Origin: Gammaproteobacteria bacterium
GTDB taxonomy: Bacteria > Pseudomonadota > Gammaproteobacteria > Pseudomonadales > Pseudohongiellaceae
Assembly (NCBI GenBank): GCA_030645995.1
Contig: JAUSMU010000344.1
Coordinates: forward strand, 1-33,994
DNA: 33,994 nucleotides
Direction of reading: 5' to 3'
Under the pieces are notes generated by a model. That model had not been told where the DNA came from. It searched no databases and was given only the letters and a program-made list of their open reading frames with translations. Shown here piece by piece: positions 25,021 to 33,994 of the stretch (positions within the stretch are counted from its first letter, which is position 1; each line of letters starts with the position of its first letter). The translations under genes and the position numbers were made by a program.

Positions 25021-25671
25021 TCAGCCTATCTTGGGAATGGTGATTACAATCTCTTCGGGAGATTTTTCGGTCTGCAGCCCCGTGGCATCCACTGGCTCCT
25101 CAAGCGGAATTGAGCGCGAGAACTGACTGATGCTGGTGCTCTGCAGGCCACCGCCAAAGTTGCCACTCTGGTGACGCACTTCGCTGCGCACCTGCGCCGA
25201 GATCGAGAGGGTGTTGTCCTCCAGCTCCGTCACCAGCTCCACTTCGCTGTCTTTGGCGATGGAGATGATCACCCGGTACTCGTCGTCAGACTCCTGCAAC
25301 TCAATCTCCGGTTGAGTAGCGGCACCGAAGCCGCCCAGTCCGCCCCCAAATCCCAAACTTGTGCCGTTGCCCGCCACGCCGCTGAACAGGCGGTCCATCT
25401 CCTGCTGCATCTGTTGCAGTCGCTGAAACGGATCGCCACCGATCACCAGTCCAGTCCACGGATCGAACAATGCTTGCCGATCCGCCTGCGCCTGCTGCTC
25501 GGCACTCTGCTCCAGCTTTTGCAGCACCTCCCGTTCAGCTCCCGCAGAACCACCACGCAATTCCGCCACCTCTTTACCCAATGTCCAGCTGTAAGCCGCA
25601 AGCGAACCAATCGTCAGCAGCAACATCGCTGCCGCACTGCTCACCACAATCTTTCGAGTCTCTTTGCGCAT
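25021..25671 (-). CDS. Membrane-anchored small heat-shock protein (Hsp20/alpha-crystallin)
   Basis: The protein has 216 residues from the ATG at 25671, which has GGGGTG 6 bases upstream; in-frame ATGs at 25677 and 25689 have poorer sites. An uncleaved-looking N-terminal helix (about 6-30, IVVSSAAAMLLLTIGSLAAY) is followed by a charged coiled-coil stretch (about 33-68), a spacer with DPWTGLVIGGDPFQRLQQM, a Gly-rich stretch, and an alpha-crystallin domain about 118-212 (PEIELQESDDEYRVIISI, LEDNTLSISAQV, SRSIPLEEPVD) with a terminal IVITIPKIG like the IxI motif. With this topology the chaperone domain is probably periplasmic. Classical bacterial Hsp20 proteins are soluble and cytoplasmic. It lies downstream of tamA-tamB on the same strand, separated by repeat C, with its own promoter. 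Confidence 0.8.
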   Translation of the reverse strand: MRKETRKIVVSSAAAMLLLTIGSLAAYSWTLGKEVAELRGGSAGAEREVLQKLEQSAEQQAQADRQALFDPWTGLVIGGDPFQRLQQMQQEMDRLFSGVAGNGTSLGFGGGLGGFGAATQPEIELQESDDEYRVIISIAKDSEVELVTELEDNTLSISAQVRSEVRHQSGNFGGGLQSTSISQFSRSIPLEEPVDATGLQTEKSPEEIVITIPKIG

Positions 25672-25738
25672 GTTCATCACCCCGTGCATCAGTGAAACAA
25701 TTCAGACGCTCAGGCCGACACGGCCGACGTCGATGCCG

Positions 25739-25766
25739 AGATAGGGATGCTGCTAGAAATTTCAAG
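25739..25766 (-). promoter_or_regulatory. Sigma-32 (RpoH) type heat-shock promoter for the Hsp20 gene
   Basis: On the minus strand CTTGAAA (25766-25760), 13 bases, then CCCTATCT (25746-25739). The sigma-32 consensus is CTTGAAA, 13-17 bases, CCCCATNT; the -35 is exact and the -10 differs at one base. It leaves about 60 bases to the chosen start codon. The position in front of a small heat-shock gene supports it. Confidence 0.6.
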
Positions 25767-25792
25767 GTCTTTCGATCGAAGCGCTGAAGTCA

Positions 25793-25913
25793 GGTCTGTG
25801 CCGGAGAGGGTCTGGTGGCCAGGACCGTTGAGCGCCATGGATGGCGCGATCGAGCCCTACAAGGACGTATTCACGGGCGTGTCCTGTCCACCAGACCCTC
25901 TCCGGCACAGACC
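25793..25913 (+). repeat. Long-stemmed repeat, copy C (perfect 26-bp arms)
   Basis: The arms at 25793-25818 and 25888-25913 are perfect over 26 bases and extend inward to AGGAC/GTCCT with one mismatch. The core has the palindrome GCGCCATGGATGGCGC at 25832-25847, CGAGCCC, a changed second hairpin (TAC-AAGGAC-GTA), TTCACGGGCG and GTCCT. The 3' flank CCTACGGAGCAC matches copy B. It lies between the Hsp20 promoter and the end of tamB, on the far side of the chemosensory block from A and B. Confidence 0.85.
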
Positions 25914-25940
25914 GCCCTACGGAGCACGTTCCAAAAGAAC

Positions 25941-28900
25941 CTACCGATCCACCGTATATTTGATATCAACACTCTGCGTAGTCCCGGATTTGGCCTCCAG
26001 CTTCACCCGCTCCGATAACGTGTAATCGATCGACAGCGTCGACTCCGTCTCGAACAACCCCACCCCATACCGAATGAACAACCTCGGCGTCAGATACTTG
26101 CCAAGGGTCAGACTGCTGCTGGTCGTATCCCCCCTGCTCGTGATTGCCAGCGTATCCAGCCCCAGCTGATTGCGAATCTGATTCGTCAGCGACTGCCCCT
26201 GATTGATCCCCAGATTCGTGATCGCCCCGATCAGCGCGTTGCTGTCCTGCGCGCCGATCTCTGCGAACGGCCTGTCGGTCAGCAGCACCGCGATGATGTC
26301 GCCATCGGGCAGCGTCGGTGTCGAGAACAACTGGCTGCGGATGTCGCGCAAGGTGCCGTTCATCTGCACGCCCACGGTCACGTTTTCCGTCCGCCGCACT
26401 GCGCGGATATCCAGCGCCGGGTTGTCGTAGCTGCCGAAGAACAGCAGCTTGCCGTGCTCGATGGTGAGGGTGCGGCCATAGGTCTCGTAGCTGCCTTCCA
26501 CCACCGTGAGCTCGCCATAGGTCAGCGGTGCGCCGGTGGCACGCTGCGTGATGTCGAGCGCGCCGGTCAGATGGCTGTCGAGGCCGAAGCCGCTGAAGTG
26601 CACATCCTCGCCAAGCTCCACCCGCAACTGGGCGGTGAGCGGCACGTTGTCGAGGATGCCCCGGTCAGCCTGCGCCGCGTTGTGGATGGTGGGGCCTTCG
26701 TCAGGCTGGCCGACCAGCACGGTGTCGCTGGAGACATCGATGGCGCTGGCGGGCAGCGCGGTGATCTGTATGTCGAGCAGCGGAATGCGCAGCAGGCCGG
26801 TGATGTCCACGCCGGTGCTGCTGGCGGTGACGGTCACGTCTGGCGATATGGCCAGATTCAGTTCGGGGCGGCGGATGAGGTCGACGTTTTCGCCTTGTAG
26901 TGTCAGCGTCATGCTGCGCTCGGGGCTGAAGGGCTTTTGTATTTCGCTCTGGAACACCAGCTCGCCCTGTCCTGAGCGGGCCTGGCCCTGCAGCGTCAGC
27001 GTGCCGTTGGCGCCGGTGTCTGCTGTAGGGTCAAAGGTGCTGCTGACTGTCGTGTTGAGCTCGCTGATCTGCAGGCCCATGGCGGGAATGCTGAGCGCCG
27101 TGTCGCGCAGATAGAGGTTGCCGCTCACGCGGGGTTCGCTCACGGTGCCGCCGAGTGTGGCGAGGCCGCTGAGCTGGCCTTGGCTGATCTGCACCTGCCG
27201 GGCGAAGGCCTGCACCCAGCTCAGGTCATCGAACGTAAGGGTGAGCTGGCCGTCGAGTCGCTGGTCGGCCGTGATCGTCAGGCGTCCGCGCGCGGAGCCT
27301 TGCACGGAGATGCCGGTGGCGGCCAGATCGGGTTGAACGAAATCCACCCCGGCGTCCAGCAGCCAACGGTTGTCGCGGCGATTTGCAGTCAGGATAGCGC
27401 TCTGCCAGTGGAATTCCTGGGCGAGAGGCGCGCCTGCGCCGCTGTCTTCTGATAAACCCGCTGCGCCGGATAAGCCCGCTGTGCCCGATGACTCCGCTGC
27501 ACCCGCTGGCCCGGCTGCACCGATAAATGCGGCATATCCCGTGCCCAGATCCACACGCAGGTCCAGCGCCAGGTCCTCGGGGGCGTCGGTGAGGCGACCA
27601 CTGACTGTCGCCTGTGCGGTGACTGTGCCCTCGAAACTGGTTCCGGCGGGCAATCTGGAACGCAGCGAGGAAAGCGCTGTCGTTGTTGTAGATGGGGCGC
27701 CAGCTTGCGCAGCGCTGTTGAACGTCGATAGCGGATAGCCGCTCAGCGTCGCGCTGGCCTCTATCGCGGCGCTGTCGTCCCATTCGCCCTGCAGGCACAA
27801 CGCGCTGGTGCCCTGGCTCCAGCAGTGCTGCGCGATGCTGACCTGCGCGGGGGAGAGTTGCAGCTCGGCGGCCTCCTGCAGCTGCCAGTCCCCGAGTTCG
27901 GTGCGCAAGGTGCCGTTCAGCAAGCGGCCCTGCCAAAGGAGTGGGGCTGCTGGGGTGCCGCTTGTCGCCGCGTCGATTGCGTCGAAACCACCACTCAGCT
28001 GCAGTGCCGCCTCGCCCAAGGGGCTGCGCATGGCCAGCGTCAGGCGGTGGGCGGCGAGTTGTCCGTCGACGTCCAACTGTAACGCGTCGATGCGCTGTGC
28101 CCCGGCGACGATGTCGGTGCCCGTCGCCGTCAGGGTGAGGCTTGGTCCGCTGCGAGGTCCGGCAATCGTGCCGCTGGCCTGCAGGGCACCGGCGAGCAGG
28201 GGGGAGAGGTTCTGCAGGCTATCGGCTTGCAGTTGAAACTCCAGTGCGATGTCGTCGGACCAGCGGCCGGAGGCGCGTAGCTGATTGTCGCCGACATTCA
28301 GACGCAGAGCAGAGAATTCGAAGTCCCCGCCGTCGAGAGCTACCACACCGCCACCCGTCAGTGGGTAGCCGTTCAGAATGCCTTCCAGTGAATCGATGGC
28401 GAATGTGCCAATGCTGCCCTCCGGGGATTGCCGCAGTGTCAGGCTGCCGGTGCTGGCCAGCGCCCCGGGCAGGAAGCCCTCTGGCAGCAGCGCCTGATAA
28501 TTGCTGGCGTCCTGTTCGCGCAGGCTGTAGGTCAGGTTCAGGTCGACACCGTCTGCCCAACCCAGCTGGCCGGTGCTGCTCAGCGAACCCGTGGGGGTGC
28601 TGGCATTGAACTGGTCGATCGTCAGCGTGCTGCCTTCCAGCAGTGCGTTCCAGTTCAGCGTCATGGTCGGCGCCACGCGTTCGCCGCTCGCATTCTCGAC
28701 GTCGAGAGAGGTCGTGCCGGTGAGATGCAGCGCCGCGAGCGAACCCGTGGAGCTGATCTCCGCCTCATCCACAACCAAACTCAACTCTCCGCCACCACCT
28801 CCCCCTTGTCCCTGTGGGAGCGGGCCTGCCCGCGATAGACTGGCGTCACCTCCCCCCACTTGCAATGGCAACCGCTGCGAGACAATCCGATGCTGCAGAC

Positions 28901-29999
28901 TCAGCCCGCCCGCTGCGGCGAGCGAGGATTGCAGGCCGGTGCTCACGCTGCCCTCGCTCAGGATGTCCAGCGGGCGACTCAGCTGGTGGGAGACGATCAC
29001 AGTGTTGAGGTCGCCACTCAGGGACAGTTGCCCGCCGAGCTGGAGGTTGGCGTTCTGGCTGCCGTTCTGGCTGCCGGTCAGGTTGAGCGTGGGGCCTGCG
29101 GAAGGGCTCGCCTGCGCAGACGCCAGCGCCTGCAGCACGCCCGCGCTGTCTGGGCTCAGCGGCAGCTCCATCTCCCAGTCCAGTGTCAGCTGCAGGGGGT
29201 AGGGGGCGGTGAAGTCGAGTTGACCCTCACCGCTTACGCGTACAGGGTTGACGCCTGCGGTCATGGCGAGCTCGAATGCCTGCAGGCGCAACCGGCTTTC
29301 CTGCAGCGAGATGCCAAGACTGAGCGTGTCGATGAGCAGCGGTTGCGCGTCTGGGGCCAGGTCGAGAATGGCATCGCTGGCGCGCAGTTGGGTGATCGCG
29401 AGTCCACGATTCAGGGGAAGCGAGAGCGGAAAAGGCAGCGTGCTCAGTGTCGCCTGCACACTTTCGGCAACCGTCTGTATGGTTTGCGCCAGAACGCGTG
29501 CCAGCGGTTCTGCGGCCGTTGGCACGACCGGCTCTGCGCCGTGCCAGCGCACCCGCAGGCCGTCCAGCGCCAGCGCGTCCAGCGTGACTTGTCCGGTGAG
29601 CAGCATGAGGGGGTTCCAGCGGCCCTGCAGCGTCGCCATGGACACCGCGTTGGGGTTGATCCCGGCGCCGTCGCTGTAGCGAACTTCATCCAGCGTCATG
29701 CCCCACAGCAGCGTGCCTTCGCTGCGGCCGATTGTCAGTGACTGGGCGCCTGCAGTGTTGTCGTTGAGCAGTTGTTCTATCTGCCGGATGACCCAGTTGC
29801 TGCCGATGCTGGTGCTCAGCAGTGCGGAGATCAGGCAGAGCGCCGCCACCACGAGAATCAGCAGCACGGTGAAGCCAATGACCAGCGTTCGCAGCAGGCG
29901 CGTACGCAGCGACCGCTCGCCGCTCTTCGGCCGCGAGGGTGGTGGAGTGGGCTCGGGAGAAATCGAACCGGGAGACATGTTCGGCGTGGTGATCGTCAC
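25941..29999 (-). CDS. tamB: TamB, inner-membrane component of the translocation and assembly module
   Basis: The protein has 1352 residues, in the usual TamB range. It starts at GTG (29999-29997), overlapping the tamA stop by 4 bases (GTGA). A Pro/Ser-rich cytoplasmic tail (1-30) is followed by one TM helix about 38-64 (LVIGFTVLLILVVAALCLI), then a very long beta-rich periplasmic region and the C-terminal DUF490/TamB domain (about 1040-1352: GSYETYGRTLTIEHGKLLF, LDIRAVRRTENVTVG, SLTLGKYLTPRLFIRYGVGL), ending in a barrel-like strand. With TamA it spans the periplasm and supports outer-membrane protein insertion and, in related AsmA-like proteins, lipid transport. An Ala/Gly/Ser-rich segment near 855-880 and a REP-encoded stretch near 388-396 look like later additions. 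Confidence 0.94.
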   Translation of the reverse strand: MTITTPNMSPGSISPEPTPPPSRPKSGERSLRTRLLRTLVIGFTVLLILVVAALCLISALLSTSIGSNWVIRQIEQLLNDNTAGAQSLTIGRSEGTLLWGMTLDEVRYSDGAGINPNAVSMATLQGRWNPLMLLTGQVTLDALALDGLRVRWHGAEPVVPTAAEPLARVLAQTIQTVAESVQATLSTLPFPLSLPLNRGLAITQLRASDAILDLAPDAQPLLIDTLSLGISLQESRLRLQAFELAMTAGVNPVRVSGEGQLDFTAPYPLQLTLDWEMELPLSPDSAGVLQALASAQASPSAGPTLNLTGSQNGSQNANLQLGGQLSLSGDLNTVIVSHQLSRPLDILSEGSVSTGLQSSLAAAGGLSLQHRIVSQRLPLQVGGGDASLSRAGPLPQGQGGGGGGELSLVVDEAEISSTGSLAALHLTGTTSLDVENASGERVAPTMTLNWNALLEGSTLTIDQFNASTPTGSLSSTGQLGWADGVDLNLTYSLREQDASNYQALLPEGFLPGALASTGSLTLRQSPEGSIGTFAIDSLEGILNGYPLTGGGVVALDGGDFEFSALRLNVGDNQLRASGRWSDDIALEFQLQADSLQNLSPLLAGALQASGTIAGPRSGPSLTLTATGTDIVAGAQRIDALQLDVDGQLAAHRLTLAMRSPLGEAALQLSGGFDAIDAATSGTPAAPLLWQGRLLNGTLRTELGDWQLQEAAELQLSPAQVSIAQHCWSQGTSALCLQGEWDDSAAIEASATLSGYPLSTFNSAAQAGAPSTTTTALSSLRSRLPAGTSFEGTVTAQATVSGRLTDAPEDLALDLRVDLGTGYAAFIGAAGPAGAAESSGTAGLSGAAGLSEDSGAGAPLAQEFHWQSAILTANRRDNRWLLDAGVDFVQPDLAATGISVQGSARGRLTITADQRLDGQLTLTFDDLSWVQAFARQVQISQGQLSGLATLGGTVSEPRVSGNLYLRDTALSIPAMGLQISELNTTVSSTFDPTADTGANGTLTLQGQARSGQGELVFQSEIQKPFSPERSMTLTLQGENVDLIRRPELNLAISPDVTVTASSTGVDITGLLRIPLLDIQITALPASAIDVSSDTVLVGQPDEGPTIHNAAQADRGILDNVPLTAQLRVELGEDVHFSGFGLDSHLTGALDITQRATGAPLTYGELTVVEGSYETYGRTLTIEHGKLLFFGSYDNPALDIRAVRRTENVTVGVQMNGTLRDIRSQLFSTPTLPDGDIIAVLLTDRPFAEIGAQDSNALIGAITNLGINQGQSLTNQIRNQLGLDTLAITSRGDTTSSSLTLGKYLTPRLFIRYGVGLFETESTLSIDYTLSERVKLEAKSGTTQSVDIKYTVDR
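28814..28836 (+). repeat. REP-like palindrome (copy 2), in frame inside tamB
   Basis: GTGGGA, stem GCGGGC, loop CT, stem GCCCGC, GAT. It is read antisense in tamB and codes for about residues 388-396, within the stretch SLSRAGPLPQGQGGGGG. It differs from copies 1 and 3 only in complementary stem bases. Confidence 0.75.
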
Positions 30000-31921
30000 A
30001 GATCCGGCCCCATGGTGATGTGCAGGCGGAAGCTGTCCTTTTCGGTGCTGGACCCGACGCCCATGCCGAGGTCGGCGCGGATCGGCCCGATCGGGGACAT
30101 CCAGCGCACGCCGACACCCACGCCCTTGTGGAGATTGATGGCGGCGAAGTCCGCGAAGGAGTTGCCGACGTCGTAGAACACCGCCATCTTCCAGCCCGGG
30201 CGCACCTCGAAATCGTATTCGGCGCTGCCCGTCAGCAGGTGTTTACCCCCGATGACCTCGCCCAGTTCATTGAGCGCACCGAGGCTGTTGAACTGATAAC
30301 CCCTGACGGTCTGGTCGCCGCCGGTGAAGAAGCGGATGGTGACCGGCAGCTCTTCGAGTGCGTCGACAATCGTGGTGGCGGCTTCGGCGCGCAGCAACAA
30401 CCGCCCGGGGCCGAATGAATGGATGAATTTGCCGCTGGCGTGCAGCTGGACGAAGCTCATGTCCGACACGAAGGCGTTGGAGGCGCCACTGATCTGACCG
30501 AACAGGCGCCAGCCCCGGGTCGGGAAGATGGGGTCGTCGGACTGGGTGCGGGCCCAGTTGATGCCGGAGATGGTCAGGTTGCTCTGCTCGCGCAGGTCGT
30601 TGATCAGCGAGGTCTCGCGCTGGAAGTTGGTGTAGATGTTCCGCAGCCATTCGTTCCCCAGCAGCCAGGCGTCCACGGTCGAGCGATAGCTGACCCCGAC
30701 GCGATAGGTGTCGGAGTTGAAGGCGTCGGTCTGCTGTCCGAGGTAGCCGGTGGAGATGCTCAGGCTCTCGGTGGCCGGATTGCGCAGGGGGATCACGTAG
30801 CTCAGATTCGGTTCCTGACGGGCAGGGGAGAGAGCCGCGTCGGCTTTCAGGCGATGCCCGCTGCGGTTGAAATAGTGATCCTGATACGCCAGCGTCAGGC
30901 GCGGCCCGATGTCGGTGGTGACCCCCAGCCCGGCCGACCAGGAGCGGCGCGCACGCGGCGTGAGCTCGATCGTCACAGGTACCACCCGCCCCCCAATGTG
31001 GGAGCCAGCCTGCTGGCGATCGTCTGCACTTCCTCCTCGAGACGCCCCTCCGGATGCCCCCCCTGCCTGATTCATCGACAACTGCGGCGTCACCGCCACC
31101 TGACTGAAATACTGGCTGTCATTCAGACTTTCACGCAGCTTGATCAGCATCTCGCTGGAGTAGGGCGAGCCTTCCACAAAAGGTAGAAAGCGTGCAATCA
31201 AACGCGACGACAGCTCTTTGATCGGAGTGATGTTGATGGTGCCAAACTGATAGCGATCCCCCGGATCGAAGTCGATGGTCACATCCGCCACGTTGCGCTG
31301 CAGGTCCACGCTCAGCTCCGAGCGGTTGAAGCGCGCGGCGAAGTACCCGTGCTCGATCGCCACTGCGCTCAGAGAGGATTTGAGGTCTTCGTAATGGCTG
31401 TGGAGCAGTTGCGCGCCTTCGCGCACGGGGGATTCGGCCAGCAGGCGGGCGAACGGATCAATCTCCTCGATCTCGCCATTGGGCAGAAGGATTGAGCCAC
31501 TGTATTGACCAGCAGTGATGTTGATTTGCGGCGGCCCGAAGCGCACCGGCTCTCCCGGCGTCACATCGATGGCGAGCGCCCAGCAGGGCGTGCCCGCCGT
31601 GAACCCGGCCTGCTGACGTAGCTGGTAGTAGCCCAGCGCCTGAGCCGCGCGCTCGACATCGCGGGTAACCTCTGGCAGCAGCCTGTCCAGACGGCGCTGC
31701 TCGGCGCTGCATGGCTCACTCAGCACGCGCAGGTGAGCGCGCAGATTCTCGTCGAGTTGCCTGTCGGCGCCGCTGATGGTAATTGTCGGCGCCGAGGCTG
31801 CGGGCACCGGCGTGTCGACAGGTTGGGCAAATCCCGACGGCGCGCAGGCCATGAGCACAGCGGCGAGCAGAAACGCATGCAGCGGTTGTCGAGTCTTGAA
31901 TGTTGTCGATATCTTGATCAT
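29996..31921 (-). CDS. tamA: TamA, Omp85-family outer-membrane assembly protein
   Basis: The protein has 641 residues. A signal peptide is about 1-32 (LLAAVLMACAPSGFAQ). Three POTRA domains about 45-275 follow (for example LRVLSEPCSAEQRRLDRLLP, then VRFGPPQINITAG, then YQFGTINITPI with SPYSSEMLIKLRESLNDSQYF). The 16-stranded Omp85 barrel about 315-641 includes TRGWRLFGQISGA, RFFTGGDQTVRGY (the conserved VRGY loop) and GVGVGVRWMSPIGPIRADLG. A Ser/Gly-rich insert between POTRA3 and the barrel (about 285-308) is partly REP-encoded. It works with TamB in the outer membrane. The start ATG at 31921 has only a distant GGAG. Operon with tamB. Confidence 0.94.
   Translation of the reverse strand: MIKISTTFKTRQPLHAFLLAAVLMACAPSGFAQPVDTPVPAASAPTITISGADRQLDENLRAHLRVLSEPCSAEQRRLDRLLPEVTRDVERAAQALGYYQLRQQAGFTAGTPCWALAIDVTPGEPVRFGPPQINITAGQYSGSILLPNGEIEEIDPFARLLAESPVREGAQLLHSHYEDLKSSLSAVAIEHGYFAARFNRSELSVDLQRNVADVTIDFDPGDRYQFGTINITPIKELSSRLIARFLPFVEGSPYSSEMLIKLRESLNDSQYFSQVAVTPQLSMNQAGGASGGASRGGSADDRQQAGSHIGGRVVPVTIELTPRARRSWSAGLGVTTDIGPRLTLAYQDHYFNRSGHRLKADAALSPARQEPNLSYVIPLRNPATESLSISTGYLGQQTDAFNSDTYRVGVSYRSTVDAWLLGNEWLRNIYTNFQRETSLINDLREQSNLTISGINWARTQSDDPIFPTRGWRLFGQISGASNAFVSDMSFVQLHASGKFIHSFGPGRLLLRAEAATTIVDALEELPVTIRFFTGGDQTVRGYQFNSLGALNELGEVIGGKHLLTGSAEYDFEVRPGWKMAVFYDVGNSFADFAAINLHKGVGVGVRWMSPIGPIRADLGMGVGSSTEKDSFRLHITMGPDL
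30998..31020 (+). repeat. REP-like palindrome (copy 3), in frame inside tamA
   Basis: GTGGGA, stem GCCAGC, loop CT, stem GCTGGC, GAT. It lies antisense in tamA and encodes DRQQAGSHI, in the low-complexity linker before the barrel. Confidence 0.75.
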
Positions 31922-31960
31922 GTACTGCTTGTAAACTCCAGAATTCGACAGCAGACTCCT

Positions 31961-32000
31961 TGTTATCAGAGCTTGGTAACAGAGTCAGTGTCTTGATTAT
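31961..32000 (+). promoter_or_regulatory. Possible acnA promoter with overlapping operator-like palindrome
   Basis: TTGGTA (31973-31978), 16 bases, GATTAT (31995-32000) match the sigma-70 consensus at 4 of 6 each. TGTTATC-N7-GGTAACA at 31961-31981 is an imperfect palindrome that covers the -35. Either could regulate acnA or the divergent tamA. Nothing else in 31922-32070 stands out. Confidence 0.3.
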
Positions 32001-32070
32001 CTCATCCAGACACCCCCCGGGGTAACCCTTAATTCCCGCAAGGTGCCCCACTATGGAAAGAGGACCCGGC

Positions 32071-33994
<1,924 letters not shown>

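Noticed and set aside
24991-25040. Terminator for the Hsp20 gene in the minus-strand T-rich run
   Set aside because: The T tract after the stop codon has only a weak 5-bp stem (ACCAT/ATGGT) reaching into the coding region; not convincing.
24991-25044. Short ORF MKLLAAIKKTISLSWEW after cheR
   Set aside because: Seventeen codons running into the converging Hsp20 gene, no ribosome site.

Overview
The window looks like chromosome of a gammaproteobacterium. The grounds are the gene content (a TonB-dependent receptor with a long N-terminal plug, the tamA-tamB pair, acnA, a GabD-type dehydrogenase, a CHASE-PAS-GAF-GGDEF-EAL protein) and three GTGGGA...GAT palindromes of the kind familiar from Pseudomonas REP sequences. 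I cannot name the genus. Both ends cut a gene: the 3' end of a succinate-semialdehyde dehydrogenase on the left and the 5' three quarters of aconitase A on the right.

Layout. 1-10532: gabD tail, a TonB-dependent receptor with its own promoter region, a shared bidirectional terminator, a large membrane c-di-GMP enzyme on the minus strand, and a divergent outer-membrane CBM9/DUF5916 protein. 10533-11407: no intact gene of ordinary size. It holds two long-stemmed repeats in opposite orientation, a decayed IS256-family transposase fragment, a promoter and a possible leader ORF. 11408-24946: eight plus-strand genes forming one chemosensory operon: double CheW, HAMP-less MCP, CheA-REC, CheB, REC-PAS, a PAS-rich hybrid kinase with REC and HPt, REC-EAL and CheR-TPR, then the first 13 codons of a ninth gene that breaks off. 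25021-25940: a membrane-anchored small heat-shock protein on the minus strand with a sigma-32-like promoter, then a third copy of the long-stemmed repeat. 25941-31921: tamB and tamA on the minus strand, overlapping by 4 bases. 32071-end: acnA.

How the parts fit. The eight-gene cluster has the parts list of a Wsp-type 'alternative cellular function' chemosensory system: CheR with TPRs, CheA fused to REC, CheB, and two CheW units. It has no flagellar genes and no CheY. Where Wsp ends in a diguanylate cyclase (WspR), this cluster ends in a REC-EAL phosphodiesterase with its catalytic residues present, so activation should lower rather than raise c-di-GMP. A second phosphorelay (hybrid kinase plus REC-PAS) is built into the same operon. 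I consider this the best candidate for a little-described system here.

The cluster also looks imported. Its genes carry several kinds of short repeat, many of them in frame in linkers, that I do not see in the flanking genes. The flanks instead carry REP-like palindromes, two of them in frame in tamA and tamB. The cluster is bounded by the long-stemmed repeats, by an IS256 remnant on the left and by a truncated gene on the right. A chimeric assembly would give some of the same signs and should be excluded first.
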